From: Xanthomonas sp. NCPPB 1128
Lineage (GTDB): Bacteria; Pseudomonadota; Gammaproteobacteria; Xanthomonadales; Xanthomonadaceae
Length of the DNA: 64,000 bases
Direction: 5' to 3'
Assembly (NCBI RefSeq): GCF_001043115.1
Contig: NZ_LFME01000002.1
Location: 186,001-250,000 of the forward strand
In this document: positions 1 through 8,263 of the stretch, in pieces
How the letters are laid out: every line of letters begins with the position of its first letter
Position numbering within the stretch: the first letter of the stretch is position 1
Notes under the pieces: model-generated
Databases searched by the model: none
What the model saw: the letters and a program-made list of their open reading frames with translations, nothing else
Told to the model about the DNA's origin: nothing
Translations under genes and position numbers: made by a program

Positions 1-1
1 C

Positions 2-295
2 AAGGATGCGCCCCCGCAGCGGCTGATCGAGGCGATCCGCCAGGTGCACCGCGGCGGCCGCGCGATCGATCCGGAGCTGGCGCTGGAAGCCTGGTCCGAG
101 GCTGACCCGCTCAACGACCGCGAGCGCCAGGTGCTGCGCCTGGCCGGCGAGGGCGCCTCGGCCGGCGACATCGCCACGCAGTTGGGTCTGTCGTCGGGCA
201 CGGTGCGCAATTACCTGTCCGAGGCGATCGGCAAGCTCGGCGTCGGCAACCGCATCGAGGCGGCGCGGCTGGCCCGGCAGAAGGGCTGGCTGTGA
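2..295 (+). CDS. LuxR-type (NarL/FixJ) response regulator, C-terminal fragment
   Basis: The reading frame is open from the left edge of the window, so only the last 97 codons are present. The final 65 residues form a LuxR-type helix-turn-helix, with the signature LTxRE-like start (LNDRERQVL), then GASAGDIATQLGLSSGTVRNYL, quoted here as GASAGDIATQ and LGLSSGTVRN, and KLGVGNRIEAA. The preceding residues match the end of a receiver domain and linker. The family binds DNA as a phosphorylation-dependent dimer. The pattern is DesR-like, but the partner kinase and the receiver Asp lie outside the window, so the regulon is unknown. Confidence 0.85.
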   Translation, partial: KDAPPQRLIEAIRQVHRGGRAIDPELALEAWSEADPLNDRERQVLRLAGEGASAGDIATQLGLSSGTVRNYLSEAIGKLGVGNRIEAARLARQKGWL

Positions 296-398
296 CGCGG
301 CGCGCGGTTCGGCCTGAAACTTGCATGGCTCCCTGCGCTTGACTGCGCAGCGCAGTGCGGGGCGCGCGCGGCCTTCCTTCCACCCACTGGCCGACGCC

Positions 399-2120
399 AT
401 GCCCTCCACCACGATCAACCGCTATGGCGTGCCGCTGGCCCTGCTGCTGCTGTTGGGCATCAGCGGCGGGGTGCTGGTGGGCAGCGAACGCTTCCTCGCC
501 GATGCGGCTGCCGTGCAGCGCAGCCATCAGGTCATCGCCGAGATCAACGGCCTGCAGCTCAACCTCGCCGACTGCGATGCCTCGCTGCGCGGCTTCCTGC
601 TGCTGGACAGTCGCGAACACCTGGCCGACTTCCAGGCGTGCCAGCGCGCGCTGCCGCCGCGGCTGCAGCAACTGGCCGTGCTGCTGCAGGGCAACCCGGC
701 CCAGCAGCAACGGCTGCAGCAGGTGCAGGCCCAGATCCAGACGCGCATGCGCGACAGCGCGCATGCGGTGGCCCGCTTCGAGGGCAAGGCGGTGGGGGCG
801 CGCAAGCCGGATCCGGTGCGCGCGCGCCTGGGCCGCGAGATGTCGCAGGCGATCCGCCGCAACACCGACCGCATGGTGCGCAGCGAGCGCGCGGCGCTGG
901 CCAGCAGCGCCCGCTCCACCGCCGCCAACGCCGACCTGTTGCGCCGGCTGGCGGTGGTCGGCATCCCCGCGGTGTGCGCGCTGACCCTGTGCCTGTACCT
1001 GCTGCTGCGCCGCGAGATCGGCCGCCGCAGCCAGGCCGAGCAGCGCGGCCACCATGCCAATGCGCTGCTGGTGGGCACCGTGCAGCAGATGCAGCGCACC
1101 GAACAGGATCTGCGCACGCTCAACCGCTGCAGCCGCGGGCTGCAGAGTTGCGTGCAGCAGGACGAGGCGGTGGAGGTCGCGCGGCAGGCGCTGGAGCGCC
1201 TGCTCGGCACTGCCGGCTGCAGCGTGTACTGCACCGACGCGGCGGGCGAGCAGGCCATTTGCGTCGCCCACTGGGGCGAGGATGCGGTATGCGCGCCGGC
1301 GCTGTCGCTGAGCGGCTGCGAAGGGCTGCGCCGCCGCGCCACCCAGATCCAGCGGCCGGGCGAGGCACCGGCCTGCGCGCACGCCGCCGGCGGCGCGCGG
1401 CATGGCACCTGCGTCCCGATGATGGTGCAGGGCGAACCGCTGGGCCTGATCCATCTGTCCAGCCGCGATCCGACCGTGCTGGAGCGCCTGCACCTGGTCG
1501 AGGTGGTGGCCGAGCAACTGGCGATGGCGTTGCACAACCTGCAGTTGCGCCAGCGCCTGCGCACGCAATCGATCCGCGATCCGCTGACCGGGCTGTACAA
1601 CCGCCGCTACCTGGAAGAATCGCTGCTGCGCGAGCTGGCCCGCTGCGAGCGTCGCGACCAGCCGCTGGCGCTGATGATGCTGGATCTGGACCACTTCAAG
1701 GCGCTCAACGACCGCCTCGGCCATGCCGGTGGCGATGCCTTGCTGGCGGCATTCGGCCAGTTGCTGGCCGGGCTGGTGCGGCCGGAGGACATCGCCTGCC
1801 GCTACGGCGGGGAAGAATTCACGGTGATCCTGCCCGGCGCCAGTGCCGAGGTGGCGAAGCGCCGCGCCGAGCAGATCCGCGCCGCGGTGGCGGCGCTGCA
1901 GGTGCAGCACCAGGGCCAGACACTGCCGCCGGTGACCGTGTCGATCGGCGTGGCCGCCTATCCCGACCACGGGCGCAGCACCGCGGAACTGCTGCGCTGC
2001 GCGGATGCGGCGCTGTACCGCGGCAAGCGCAGCGGCCGCAACCGCGTCGCCGCCGCCGGCGACGCGCCATTGCGCGCCGAGACGGACCCCGGCGTTCGCC
2101 TGCTCAGAACGACCAGCTGA
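399..2120 (+). CDS. Membrane-anchored GAF-GGDEF diguanylate cyclase
   Basis: Predicted to make cyclic di-GMP from two GTP at the inner membrane. The 573-residue protein has TM1 at about 10-27, a periplasmic CHASE3-like helical region at 30-178, TM2 at about 180-203, a GAF-like region at about 255-395 and a GGDEF domain at about 400-560. The active-site motif RYGGEEF is at 468-474. An inhibitory I-site, RPED, sits exactly five residues before GGEEF (461-464), so both catalysis and product inhibition look intact. An upstream in-frame start at 321 exists, but the ATG at 399 places TM1 near the N-terminus as expected. The 3' end overlaps the convergent receptor gene by 17 bases. The sensed ligand is unknown. 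Confidence 0.88.
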   Translation: MPSTTINRYGVPLALLLLLGISGGVLVGSERFLADAAAVQRSHQVIAEINGLQLNLADCDASLRGFLLLDSREHLADFQACQRALPPRLQQLAVLLQGNPAQQQRLQQVQAQIQTRMRDSAHAVARFEGKAVGARKPDPVRARLGREMSQAIRRNTDRMVRSERAALASSARSTAANADLLRRLAVVGIPAVCALTLCLYLLLRREIGRRSQAEQRGHHANALLVGTVQQMQRTEQDLRTLNRCSRGLQSCVQQDEAVEVARQALERLLGTAGCSVYCTDAAGEQAICVAHWGEDAVCAPALSLSGCEGLRRRATQIQRPGEAPACAHAAGGARHGTCVPMMVQGEPLGLIHLSSRDPTVLERLHLVEVVAEQLAMALHNLQLRQRLRTQSIRDPLTGLYNRRYLEESLLRELARCERRDQPLALMMLDLDHFKALNDRLGHAGGDALLAAFGQLLAGLVRPEDIACRYGGEEFTVILPGASAEVAKRRAEQIRAAVAALQVQHQGQTLPPVTVSIGVAAYPDHGRSTAELLRCADAALYRGKRSGRNRVAAAGDAPLRAETDPGVRLLRTTS

Positions 2121-4260
2121 AGCTGAGCGTGCCGCTGCGCGGTTCGCCCCAGGCGCCGTAGCCGTAGATCTGCGCGTAGTAGCGCTTGTCCAGCAGGTTG
2201 TTGAGGTTGAGCTGCACCGAGAACGCCGACGACAGGCGGTAGCGCGCGAAGGCGCTGACCAGCGCGTAGCCGCTCTGTTCGAAACGGCCATAGGTGGCAT
2301 CGACGTAGTAGATGCGGTTCTGCCAGTTGACGCCGCCGCCGACGGTCAAGTCGCTCAGGCTGCGCGGGGTGTAGCTGCTGTAGAGCTTGAGCGTGGTCTG
2401 CGGCAGCTGGCTGTTGATGTCGGCGCCGGCGACGTCCTTGGCGACGTAGCGCGCCGCGCCGAAGGTGGCGTTCCAGCCCGGCGCCAGCTCGCCGTTGAGT
2501 TCCAGTTCGAAACCGCGGCTGACCGTGCCCTGCGCCGCGACGTAGGCGGTCTCGGTGGTGCCCTGCACGAATCCGCTGGTGGCCTGGGCGACGTTGTCCT
2601 GGTCGATGCGGAACACCGACAGCGCGGCGTTGAGGCGGTCGTCGAACCAGGCGCCCTTGATGCCGGCCTCGTAGCTCTTGCCGATCACCGGGTCCAGGTA
2701 GGCGCCGCTGGCGGTGCGCGCGGTCTGCGGCTGGAAGATGTCGGTGTAGCTGGCGTAGACCGACCAGACGTCGTCGAGCGTGTACACCAGGCCGGCATAG
2801 GGCGTGGTCTTCTCCTGATGCAGGACATAGCCCGCCCCGCTCTCGCTGCCGTCCACCTTCCAGTCGGTGTAGCGCGCGCCCACGATCAGCTTCAGCGGAT
2901 CGGCCAGCGACAGCCGTGCCGCCGCATAGCCGGCCTTCTGGGTGACGGTGCCGCGGCTGAACTCGCTGATCGGCGACCAGGCCGGCTCCGGGTACGCGCC
3001 GGTCCAGCCCAGGTAGCTGGGCAGTGGCCCGGGGAAGTCGAACGCGCCGGTGTTCACGTAGCGGCGGCGGTTGTAGCTGACTCCGGCCATCAGTTCGTGT
3101 TCGCGTCCGCCCAACTGGAACGGGCCTTCGGCGTAGGCATCCAGGCCGTCGACCTTGCGCCCGGTGATGTAGTAGCCCGAATACGGCACCACGCCGGCGC
3201 CGGTCTGCCGGTCGAAGCCGTAGATCGTGTAGTACGGGTAGAACAGCTTGTCGGTGACGTCGGTCTGGTCGTGGGTGGCGTTGAGCTTGAGTTGCCAGCC
3301 ATTGCCGAAGGCGTGCTGCAGGGTGGCGAAGGCGCGCTTGCTGGTGGTGTCCCAGAACGTCCAGTCCGCGGCCGGGTTGAACCAGCGCGGGTAGTCGGTG
3401 CGGCTGCCGTCGGCGTACCACAGCGGAAAGCCGCCCCACGTGACGCCGTCGGACTGCTTGTTCTGGTAGTCGTAGCCCACGCTCAGTTGCGTGTCCGGGG
3501 TCAGGTCGGCATCGATCACCGCATAGCCCAGCGCTTTGCGCTGGCTGTATCGCTGCACGTACGAATCGGTGTCCAGGTAGCTGCCGATCACCCGCGCGCG
3601 CACCGTGCCGCTGGCGTTGAGCGGGGTGGTGACGTCGACCGTGGAGCGCGTGCGGCCCCAGCTGCCGGCGCTGACGGTGACGCTGCCGGTCAGTTCGGCG
3701 CTATCGGCGTGCTTGCGGATCAGGTTGACCGAGGCCGACGGGTTGCCGGCACCGGTCAGCAGGCCGGTGGCGCCGCGCACCACTTCCACGCGGTCGTACA
3801 GCGCAAGGTCCAGCGCCGAATCGCCGTAGCTCCAGTTCTGCACCATCGTGGTCGGGATGCCGTCGAACTGGTAGTTGTCGATGTAGAAGCCGCGCGCGTA
3901 GAACTCGAAGCGCTCGCTGTCCGAGCGCGTGCTGGACACGCCGGTGGTGTTCTCCAGCACGTCGATGATGTCGTCCAGGCCCTGATCCTCGATGCGCTGG
4001 TGGCTGATGATGCTCACCGACTGCGGGATCTCCCGCGGCGCCAGCTCGAAGCGGGTGCCGGCGCTGGTCTTGCGCACGCTGTAGCCCTCGGCGCGCTCGC
4101 CCTTGACGCTGATCTTGTCGAGGGTGGTGACGTCGCGTTCGGTGTCCTCGGCGCTGTCGGCGGCGGCTGGCGCCGCGAAGGCAGGCACGGCGGCCAGCAG
4201 GCAGGCCACGGCCAGGGCCGAACGGCGCGGAAAACGACAGGCGGGGGCAATACGGGACAT
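2104..4260 (-). CDS. TonB-dependent siderophore receptor (FpvA/FhuE-like)
   Basis: Outer-membrane gated porin, 718 residues, most like ferric-siderophore receptors. A signal peptide covers about residues 1-30, ending near AFAAPAAA. The plug follows with the siderophore-receptor hallmark IPQSVSIISHQRI and the VRGATGLLTGAGNPSASVNL segment (VEVVRGATG then GNPSASVNLI). The rest is an aromatic-rich beta barrel ending in a terminal Phe (SFSWSF), typical for BAM recognition. The ATG at 4260 is chosen because TTGGAG lies 6-7 bases upstream and the signal peptide begins there; the frame stays open further upstream without a signal-like sequence. No Fur box was seen upstream by eye, but two palindromes lie there. 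The ligand cannot be told from sequence. Confidence 0.88.
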   Translation of the reverse strand: MSRIAPACRFPRRSALAVACLLAAVPAFAAPAAADSAEDTERDVTTLDKISVKGERAEGYSVRKTSAGTRFELAPREIPQSVSIISHQRIEDQGLDDIIDVLENTTGVSSTRSDSERFEFYARGFYIDNYQFDGIPTTMVQNWSYGDSALDLALYDRVEVVRGATGLLTGAGNPSASVNLIRKHADSAELTGSVTVSAGSWGRTRSTVDVTTPLNASGTVRARVIGSYLDTDSYVQRYSQRKALGYAVIDADLTPDTQLSVGYDYQNKQSDGVTWGGFPLWYADGSRTDYPRWFNPAADWTFWDTTSKRAFATLQHAFGNGWQLKLNATHDQTDVTDKLFYPYYTIYGFDRQTGAGVVPYSGYYITGRKVDGLDAYAEGPFQLGGREHELMAGVSYNRRRYVNTGAFDFPGPLPSYLGWTGAYPEPAWSPISEFSRGTVTQKAGYAAARLSLADPLKLIVGARYTDWKVDGSESGAGYVLHQEKTTPYAGLVYTLDDVWSVYASYTDIFQPQTARTASGAYLDPVIGKSYEAGIKGAWFDDRLNAALSVFRIDQDNVAQATSGFVQGTTETAYVAAQGTVSRGFELELNGELAPGWNATFGAARYVAKDVAGADINSQLPQTTLKLYSSYTPRSLSDLTVGGGVNWQNRIYYVDATYGRFEQSGYALVSAFARYRLSSAFSVQLNLNNLLDKRYYAQIYGYGAWGEPRSGTLSFSWSF

Positions 4261-4446
4261 CGCGGACTCCAAGGCAGCAGGCAGGGCCATCGCCGGCGCG
4301 AATGCAGCGCCGGACGACGTCGAGGGTGAGCTGGCTTGGCGCGTGGGCTCGCAGGCCGGCGTGGCGGGCTGCGGAACAACGGCGCTGGCTGGCGCGGCCG
4401 CGGTGCCGGATCGCCATGGAGGCAACCGGTGCGCGGGAACAACACG

Positions 4447-4517
4447 GGCGGACGAGCGCGCTCGTCCGCCGACAAGTGTAACGGCGGGCTGGGGCCGCGG
4501 CCATGTCGGCGCCGACA
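4447..4517. promoter_or_regulatory. Two perfect palindromes upstream of the TonB receptor
   Basis: Positions 4447-4470 form a perfect 24-base palindrome (half-site GGCGGACGAGCG). Positions 4504-4517 form a perfect 14-base palindrome (TGTCGGC-GCCGACA). Both sit in the 385-base gap between the receptor start (4260) and the end of the cytochrome b561 gene (4646). They could be operators for the receptor or a hairpin that ends b561 transcription; there is no T-run on either side. The rest of the gap (4261-4645) shows no convincing gene. Confidence 0.4.
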
Positions 4518-4645
4518 CAAACGCCTGGCGCGGCCCGGAGATAGGACCGCGCCGGCCGATGCGCGCGAGCGGGGCCGGCGCGGCGGCGGTGTGTGCGTGC
4601 GCAGCCGGCAGCGCTCGCGCGGTCCCGCCTGCGTGTATGGGTGGA

Positions 4646-5224
4646 CTACGCCTGGTCGCGCGGCGCAGCCGGGGCGACCGGCGTCGCCGCGCCGCGTGCC
4701 ATGCTCGAGAACACGCCGTCGCGGCGTACCCAGGCATGGAACAGCGCCGCGCACAGGTGCGCCAGCACCGTGGCGAACAGCAGGTAGGCCAGCCAGCCGT
4801 GCGCGCTGCGCAGCCAGGCGTACAGCGCCGGGCTGTGCGGCGCGATCGGCGGCAACTGCACGCCCGGCCACAGCACGATCGGGTAGCCGCCGGCCGAGAG
4901 CATCGACCAGCCCAGCAGCGGCATCGCCAGCATCAGCGCGTACAACAGCCAGTGCGAGGCGTGTGCGGCGGCCTGCTGCCAGCGCGGCAGGTCGGCCGGC
5001 AGCGGCGGCGGCCGATGCAGCAGGCGGTTGCCCAGCCGCACCAGCACCAGTAACAGGATCGCGATGCCCAGCGGGCGGTGCAGGTCCAGCAGCCAGGGCC
5101 GCTGCGACACCGAGGCGACCATGCCAACGCCGACGAACAGCATGGTCAGGATCATCGCCGCCATCAGCCAGTGCAGCACGCGCGCGAGCAGGTTGAAGTG
5201 GGCGGAGCGGTCGTCGCGGTTCAT
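4646..5224 (-). CDS. Cytochrome b561, paired with a catalase-like peroxidase
   Basis: A 192-residue integral membrane di-heme cytochrome b of the bacterial b561 (CybB) family, with four predicted transmembrane helices. Candidate heme ligands include His18 (RVLHWLM), the His in LDLHRPLG, the His in HASHWLLY and the His in RSAHGWLAYLLF. The start ATG overlaps the stop of the upstream peroxidase gene in an ATGA arrangement (5221-5224), so the two are translationally coupled. The family passes electrons from the quinone pool; here the likely acceptor is the adjacent peroxidase, an inference from coupling. Length is normal for the family. Confidence 0.9.
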   Translation of the reverse strand: MNRDDRSAHFNLLARVLHWLMAAMILTMLFVGVGMVASVSQRPWLLDLHRPLGIAILLLVLVRLGNRLLHRPPPLPADLPRWQQAAAHASHWLLYALMLAMPLLGWSMLSAGGYPIVLWPGVQLPPIAPHSPALYAWLRSAHGWLAYLLFATVLAHLCAALFHAWVRRDGVFSSMARGAATPVAPAAPRDQA

Positions 5225-6318
5225 TGCGCACCTCCGTGTGGCTTCCCGGTGGCGTCGGGCGCCTGGCCGCGGGCGATCTCGCGCTCGCGGCGGTTGAAGG
5301 ACTGCGAGTACACCGCCGAGCGCGCGGCCAGGATCGGATCGTCGGAGGCGGCGATGCCGTGCGGCAGGATCAGCGGATCGTAGTTGAGGTCGCGGCACGG
5401 CCCGGTGGCCTGCGGTTCGGCATGGTCCAGCACCAGGGTGCCGGCGACCACCTGCTGACGGTCCTGCGGCAACGGCTGCGACGGGTCGTCGACCGGGTCG
5501 CCGGGCGCGGCCACGGTCAGCACCAGGTCCCAGCGCAGCGGCCCGCGCGCCAGCCGCGCCTGCAGGTCTTCGCTGAGGAAGTCGGCATCGGCCTTGGCGC
5601 GTTGCTCGGCCGACAACGGCGCGAACGGGGTCTGCGGCCGCATCGACCAGCGCACCGCATGCGTGCTGCCGTCGGCGGCGGTGAAGCGGAACGCGTTGAC
5701 GCCGTTGTACTGGGTGTTGGCCCAGCTGTCCGACCACGGCGCGGTCTTGGCCCACTCCTGGAACTTCTTCGCCTCCGGGTAGCGCTGCAGGAACGCCGCC
5801 ATCTTCGCCGGGTCCGGCTTGCCGGTGGCCGGATCCGGCCGCGCGGCCAGCGTCTGCGCCATGAAGCCCTCGGGGCTGGCGACCACGAAGAACGGGAAGC
5901 TGTTCATCGCCGTGCGCCATTCCTGGCCGTCGTCGCTGCGCAACTGCAGCGCCATGCTGCGCACGCGGGCGGCACCGTCGGCGCCATGCGGGTCGCCGCC
6001 GCCGATCGACAGCCGGCCCAGCACCGGCACCGAGGATTGCGCGAACACCCGCGCCGAGGACAGCGCGCTGCCCTGGCCGTTGCCCTCGAAATGGCCGCTG
6101 ACGCACACGCCCTTGCTGTGCGCACGGCGAAAGCCCGGATGCGGCGGGCCACCGGCTTCGATGGCGTCGGTCATGCGCTGCGCGGTCAGCCGCTGCGGGC
6201 CGCCCAGCCAGCCGGCGCTCCAGGCGAAGGCGGCGGCGAGTACGGCGGCGATCGCGGCGATGCCGGCCAGCGCCAGCCAGGGCCGCCGGGGGGGCGGCGT
6301 GGGATCGGGACGGGACAT
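5221..6318 (-). CDS. Membrane-anchored catalase-family peroxidase (SrpA-like)
   Basis: A 365-residue heme protein of the small catalase-related (SrpA) family. An N-terminal TM anchor at about 13-37 should place the heme domain in the periplasm. The distal His67 lies in RRAHSKGVCVSGHF, and the proximal ligand is Tyr337 in RSAVY (R333-x3-Tyr337). The segment MNSFPFFVV corresponds to the catalase distal-side Asn region. The start at 6318 is supported by AGGAG five bases upstream; an in-frame upstream start gives only a proline-rich extension. These small catalases usually act as peroxidases, reducing H2O2 or organic peroxides, and the ATGA-coupled cytochrome b561 is the likely electron donor. 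Confidence 0.88.
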   Translation of the reverse strand: MSRPDPTPPPRRPWLALAGIAAIAAVLAAAFAWSAGWLGGPQRLTAQRMTDAIEAGGPPHPGFRRAHSKGVCVSGHFEGNGQGSALSSARVFAQSSVPVLGRLSIGGGDPHGADGAARVRSMALQLRSDDGQEWRTAMNSFPFFVVASPEGFMAQTLAARPDPATGKPDPAKMAAFLQRYPEAKKFQEWAKTAPWSDSWANTQYNGVNAFRFTAADGSTHAVRWSMRPQTPFAPLSAEQRAKADADFLSEDLQARLARGPLRWDLVLTVAAPGDPVDDPSQPLPQDRQQVVAGTLVLDHAEPQATGPCRDLNYDPLILPHGIAASDDPILAARSAVYSQSFNRREREIARGQAPDATGKPHGGAQ

Positions 6319-6524
6319 GGGCGGCTCCTGTGGCGGCGGCGAGGGAGGGGCGTGGTCGGGCGCGTGGCAGGCGCTAGCAGACACGCTCGGGCATGAACGT
6401 GGTGCAGTCGTCGCGGTGCGCGTGCTGGCTGGCCTTCGCGCTGCGCCGTCGCAGCCGGCACGACCACGGCGGCGTCATCGGCGCTGCGCATAGAATCGCC
6501 GCATCTTGGGGCAGGGAGTCGACG

Positions 6525-7475
6525 ATGGCGGGTGCGATCGGCTGGGTCGTGTTGGGGCTGGCGTTCCTGGCGCTGGGTGGGGACTCGATCGTGAAGGCGG
6601 CCTCCGGCCTGGCCCAGCGCTGCGGTGCCTCGCCGTTCGTGGCCGGGTTGTTGCTGGTGGCCTTCGGCACCTCGCTGCCGGAACTGGCGGTCAATGCGCG
6701 TGCCTACGCAGTCGGCGCGCAGGACCTGGCGCTGGGCAACGCGGTCGGCAGCAACCTGGCCAATCTCGGCCTGACCCTGGGCCTGGCCGCGCTGGCGGCG
6801 CCGCTGCTGCTGCGCACCCGCCTGTTGCCGCCGCTGCTGGTGCTGCTGACCCTGGCAACGCTTGCGCTGATCGGCTTCGGCCTGGATGGGGCGATCTCGC
6901 GCGCCGAAGGCGTGGTGCTGCTGCTGGCCTTTGTCGGCGTGGTCGCGTTCCTGTTGCTGCGCGCACGCCACGAGCCGGCCGCGCGCCAGCTCGGGGTGTC
7001 CGGCTATGCGGTGACCCGCACCGGGCTGGTGCTGAACCTGCTGCGCCTGCTGATCGCCATCGTGCTGTTGAACGCTGGCGCCAACCTGGTGGTGGCGCAT
7101 GCGCCGCGGCTGGGCGCGGCCTGGGGTCTGTCGCCGCTGCTGGTGGGCCTGCTGCCGGTGGCGATCGGCACCGCGCTGCCCGAAGCCGCCGCCGCGGTGG
7201 CCGCAGCACGCCGTGGCCAGGGCGACATGGTGGTCGGCCACGTGCTGGGCGCGAGCCTGTTCAATCTGCTGGTGGTGATCGGCGGCATGGCAGCGCTGCG
7301 GCCGCTGCCGTTGCCGGCCTCGTTCGTGCGCCTGGAACTGCCCGCGGCGATCGCGCTGGCGGTGGTGCTGTACCCGATGCTGCGCGGCGATATGCGCCTG
7401 AGCCGCGGCGAGGGCGCGGTGCTGCTGTTGGCGTTCCTGGCGTGGGTGGGGTTGGAGCTGGCGTTGGTGGCCTGA
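6525..7475 (+). CDS. CaCA-superfamily cation/proton or sodium/calcium exchanger (YrbG-like)
   Basis: A 316-residue polytopic inner-membrane protein with about ten helices. It has the two inverted alpha repeats of the CaCA family: GTSLPE at 48-53 followed by GNAVGSNLANLG, and GTALPE at 215-220 followed by GHVLGASLFNLL. The Glu in each repeat is the ion-binding residue in known exchangers. In alpha-2 the usual Ser is replaced by Ala217. The ATG at 6525 is preceded by GGGAG at good spacing; the longer frame from 6393 would put a hydrophilic arm before the first helix. It is divergent from the peroxidase gene and appears monocistronic. Ion specificity is unknown. Confidence 0.85.
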   Translation: MAGAIGWVVLGLAFLALGGDSIVKAASGLAQRCGASPFVAGLLLVAFGTSLPELAVNARAYAVGAQDLALGNAVGSNLANLGLTLGLAALAAPLLLRTRLLPPLLVLLTLATLALIGFGLDGAISRAEGVVLLLAFVGVVAFLLLRARHEPAARQLGVSGYAVTRTGLVLNLLRLLIAIVLLNAGANLVVAHAPRLGAAWGLSPLLVGLLPVAIGTALPEAAAAVAAARRGQGDMVVGHVLGASLFNLLVVIGGMAALRPLPLPASFVRLELPAAIALAVVLYPMLRGDMRLSRGEGAVLLLAFLAWVGLELALVA

Positions 7476-7480
7476 GTGCC

Positions 7481-7508
7481 GGGAGTGGGGATTCGGGAGT
7501 GGGGATTC
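7481..7508. repeat. Two tandem 14-base units
   Basis: GGGAGTGGGGATTC occurs twice in direct tandem just after the exchanger stop codon. A related run of ATCCCGACTCCC units occurs at 36691-36720, so this appears to be a small dispersed repeat family placed at gene ends. Confidence 0.7.
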
Positions 7509-7530
7509 GAAAAAGCGGCTGGCTTCAGTC

Positions 7531-7596
7531 GTAGGAGCGGCTTTAGCCGCGACGGGCGTTCCCGGTAAAGCCTGTCGCGGCTAAAGCCGCTCCTAC
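7531..7596. repeat. Dispersed intergenic palindrome (REP-like)
   Basis: Two inverted arms, GTAGGAGCGGCTTTAGCCGC and its complement ending GCCGCTCCTAC, enclose a GACGGGCGTTCCCGGTAAAG-type centre. Each arm is itself a small hairpin. It lies between the convergent exchanger and antiporter genes and probably ends transcription from both. Relatives occur at 23968, 44813, 44981 and 54224. Confidence 0.9.
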
Positions 7597-7610
7597 GCAG
7601 ACCTGCGCGC

Positions 7611-7982
7611 TCAGCGCTCCTCCGGCTGCTCCGGCGGCGGCAGCCCTTCCTGGTCGGCGTGGTCGCTGCCCGGCACCTGCGGGCGTTGCTCCAGCATCAG
7701 CGACAGCGCTGCCTTGGCCATCATGTGCGCGCTGATCGGCGCGGTGATGAACAGGAACGCGGTGATCAGCAGTTCGCGCGGCTGCGGATCCTGGCCCAGG
7801 AACAGGTGATAGCCGACCGAGGCCAGCAGCACGCAGCCCACGCCCAGCGTGCTGGCCTTGGTCGGGGCATGCAGGCGCTTGAAGAAGTCCGACAGCTTCA
7901 CCAGCCCCAGCGCGCCGATCAGGATGAAGAAGCAGCCGACGATCAGCAGCAGCGACAGCACGACCTGCAGCACGCCGATCAT
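7611..7982 (-). CDS. phaG: Mrp-type antiporter subunit G
   Basis: A 123-residue small membrane subunit of the multi-subunit cation/proton antiporter, with three predicted helices at about 3-28, 45-62 and 70-93. The family motif region GLVKLSDFFKRLHAPTKA (GALGLVKLSDF, RLHAPTKAST) is clear. The charged Pro/Glu-rich tail after about residue 95 is an extension. The ATG overlaps the subunit F stop (ATGA, 7979-7982). It is the last gene of the operon AB-C-D-E-F-G and is followed by the REP-like palindrome. Confidence 0.92.
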   Translation of the reverse strand: MIGVLQVVLSLLLIVGCFFILIGALGLVKLSDFFKRLHAPTKASTLGVGCVLLASVGYHLFLGQDPQPRELLITAFLFITAPISAHMMAKAALSLMLEQRPQVPGSDHADQEGLPPPEQPEER

Positions 7983-8263
7983 TCGACGATGTCCCGGCGC
8001 AGCACGTACTTGCTCAGCACCACGGTGCTGCCGAAACCGAGCATGGCGATGATCAGCGCCGCCTCGAAGTACACCGGCGAATCCAGGTACATGCCGAACA
8101 GCATCAGTTCGGCGATCGCGGTCACCGACAGCGTGTCCAGCGCCAGGATGCGGTCGGGCACGGTCGGCCCGCGCAGCAGCCGCCACAGCGCCAGCAGCAT
8201 CGCCAGCGCCACCACGTGCATGCACACGACGATCGTGGTCTCGATGAACATGTGGCTGGTCAT
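7979..8263 (-). CDS. phaF: Mrp-type antiporter subunit F
   Basis: A 94-residue protein with three predicted helices, typical of MnhF/PhaF/MrpF. The family segment RGPTVPDRILALDTL is at about 31-45. The ATG at 8263 has GGAG about eight bases upstream and overlaps the end of subunit E by four bases. Subunit F is needed for assembly and activity of the antiporter complex in characterised Mrp systems. Confidence 0.92.
   Translation of the reverse strand: MTSHMFIETTIVVCMHVVALAMLLALWRLLRGPTVPDRILALDTLSVTAIAELMLFGMYLDSPVYFEAALIIAMLGFGSTVVLSKYVLRRDIVE

Noticed and set aside
111-2300. Minus-strand 729-codon open frame across the diguanylate cyclase
   Set aside because: It is the shadow of a clear GGDEF gene in GC-rich DNA; the translation is Ala/Arg/Gln-rich with no domain.
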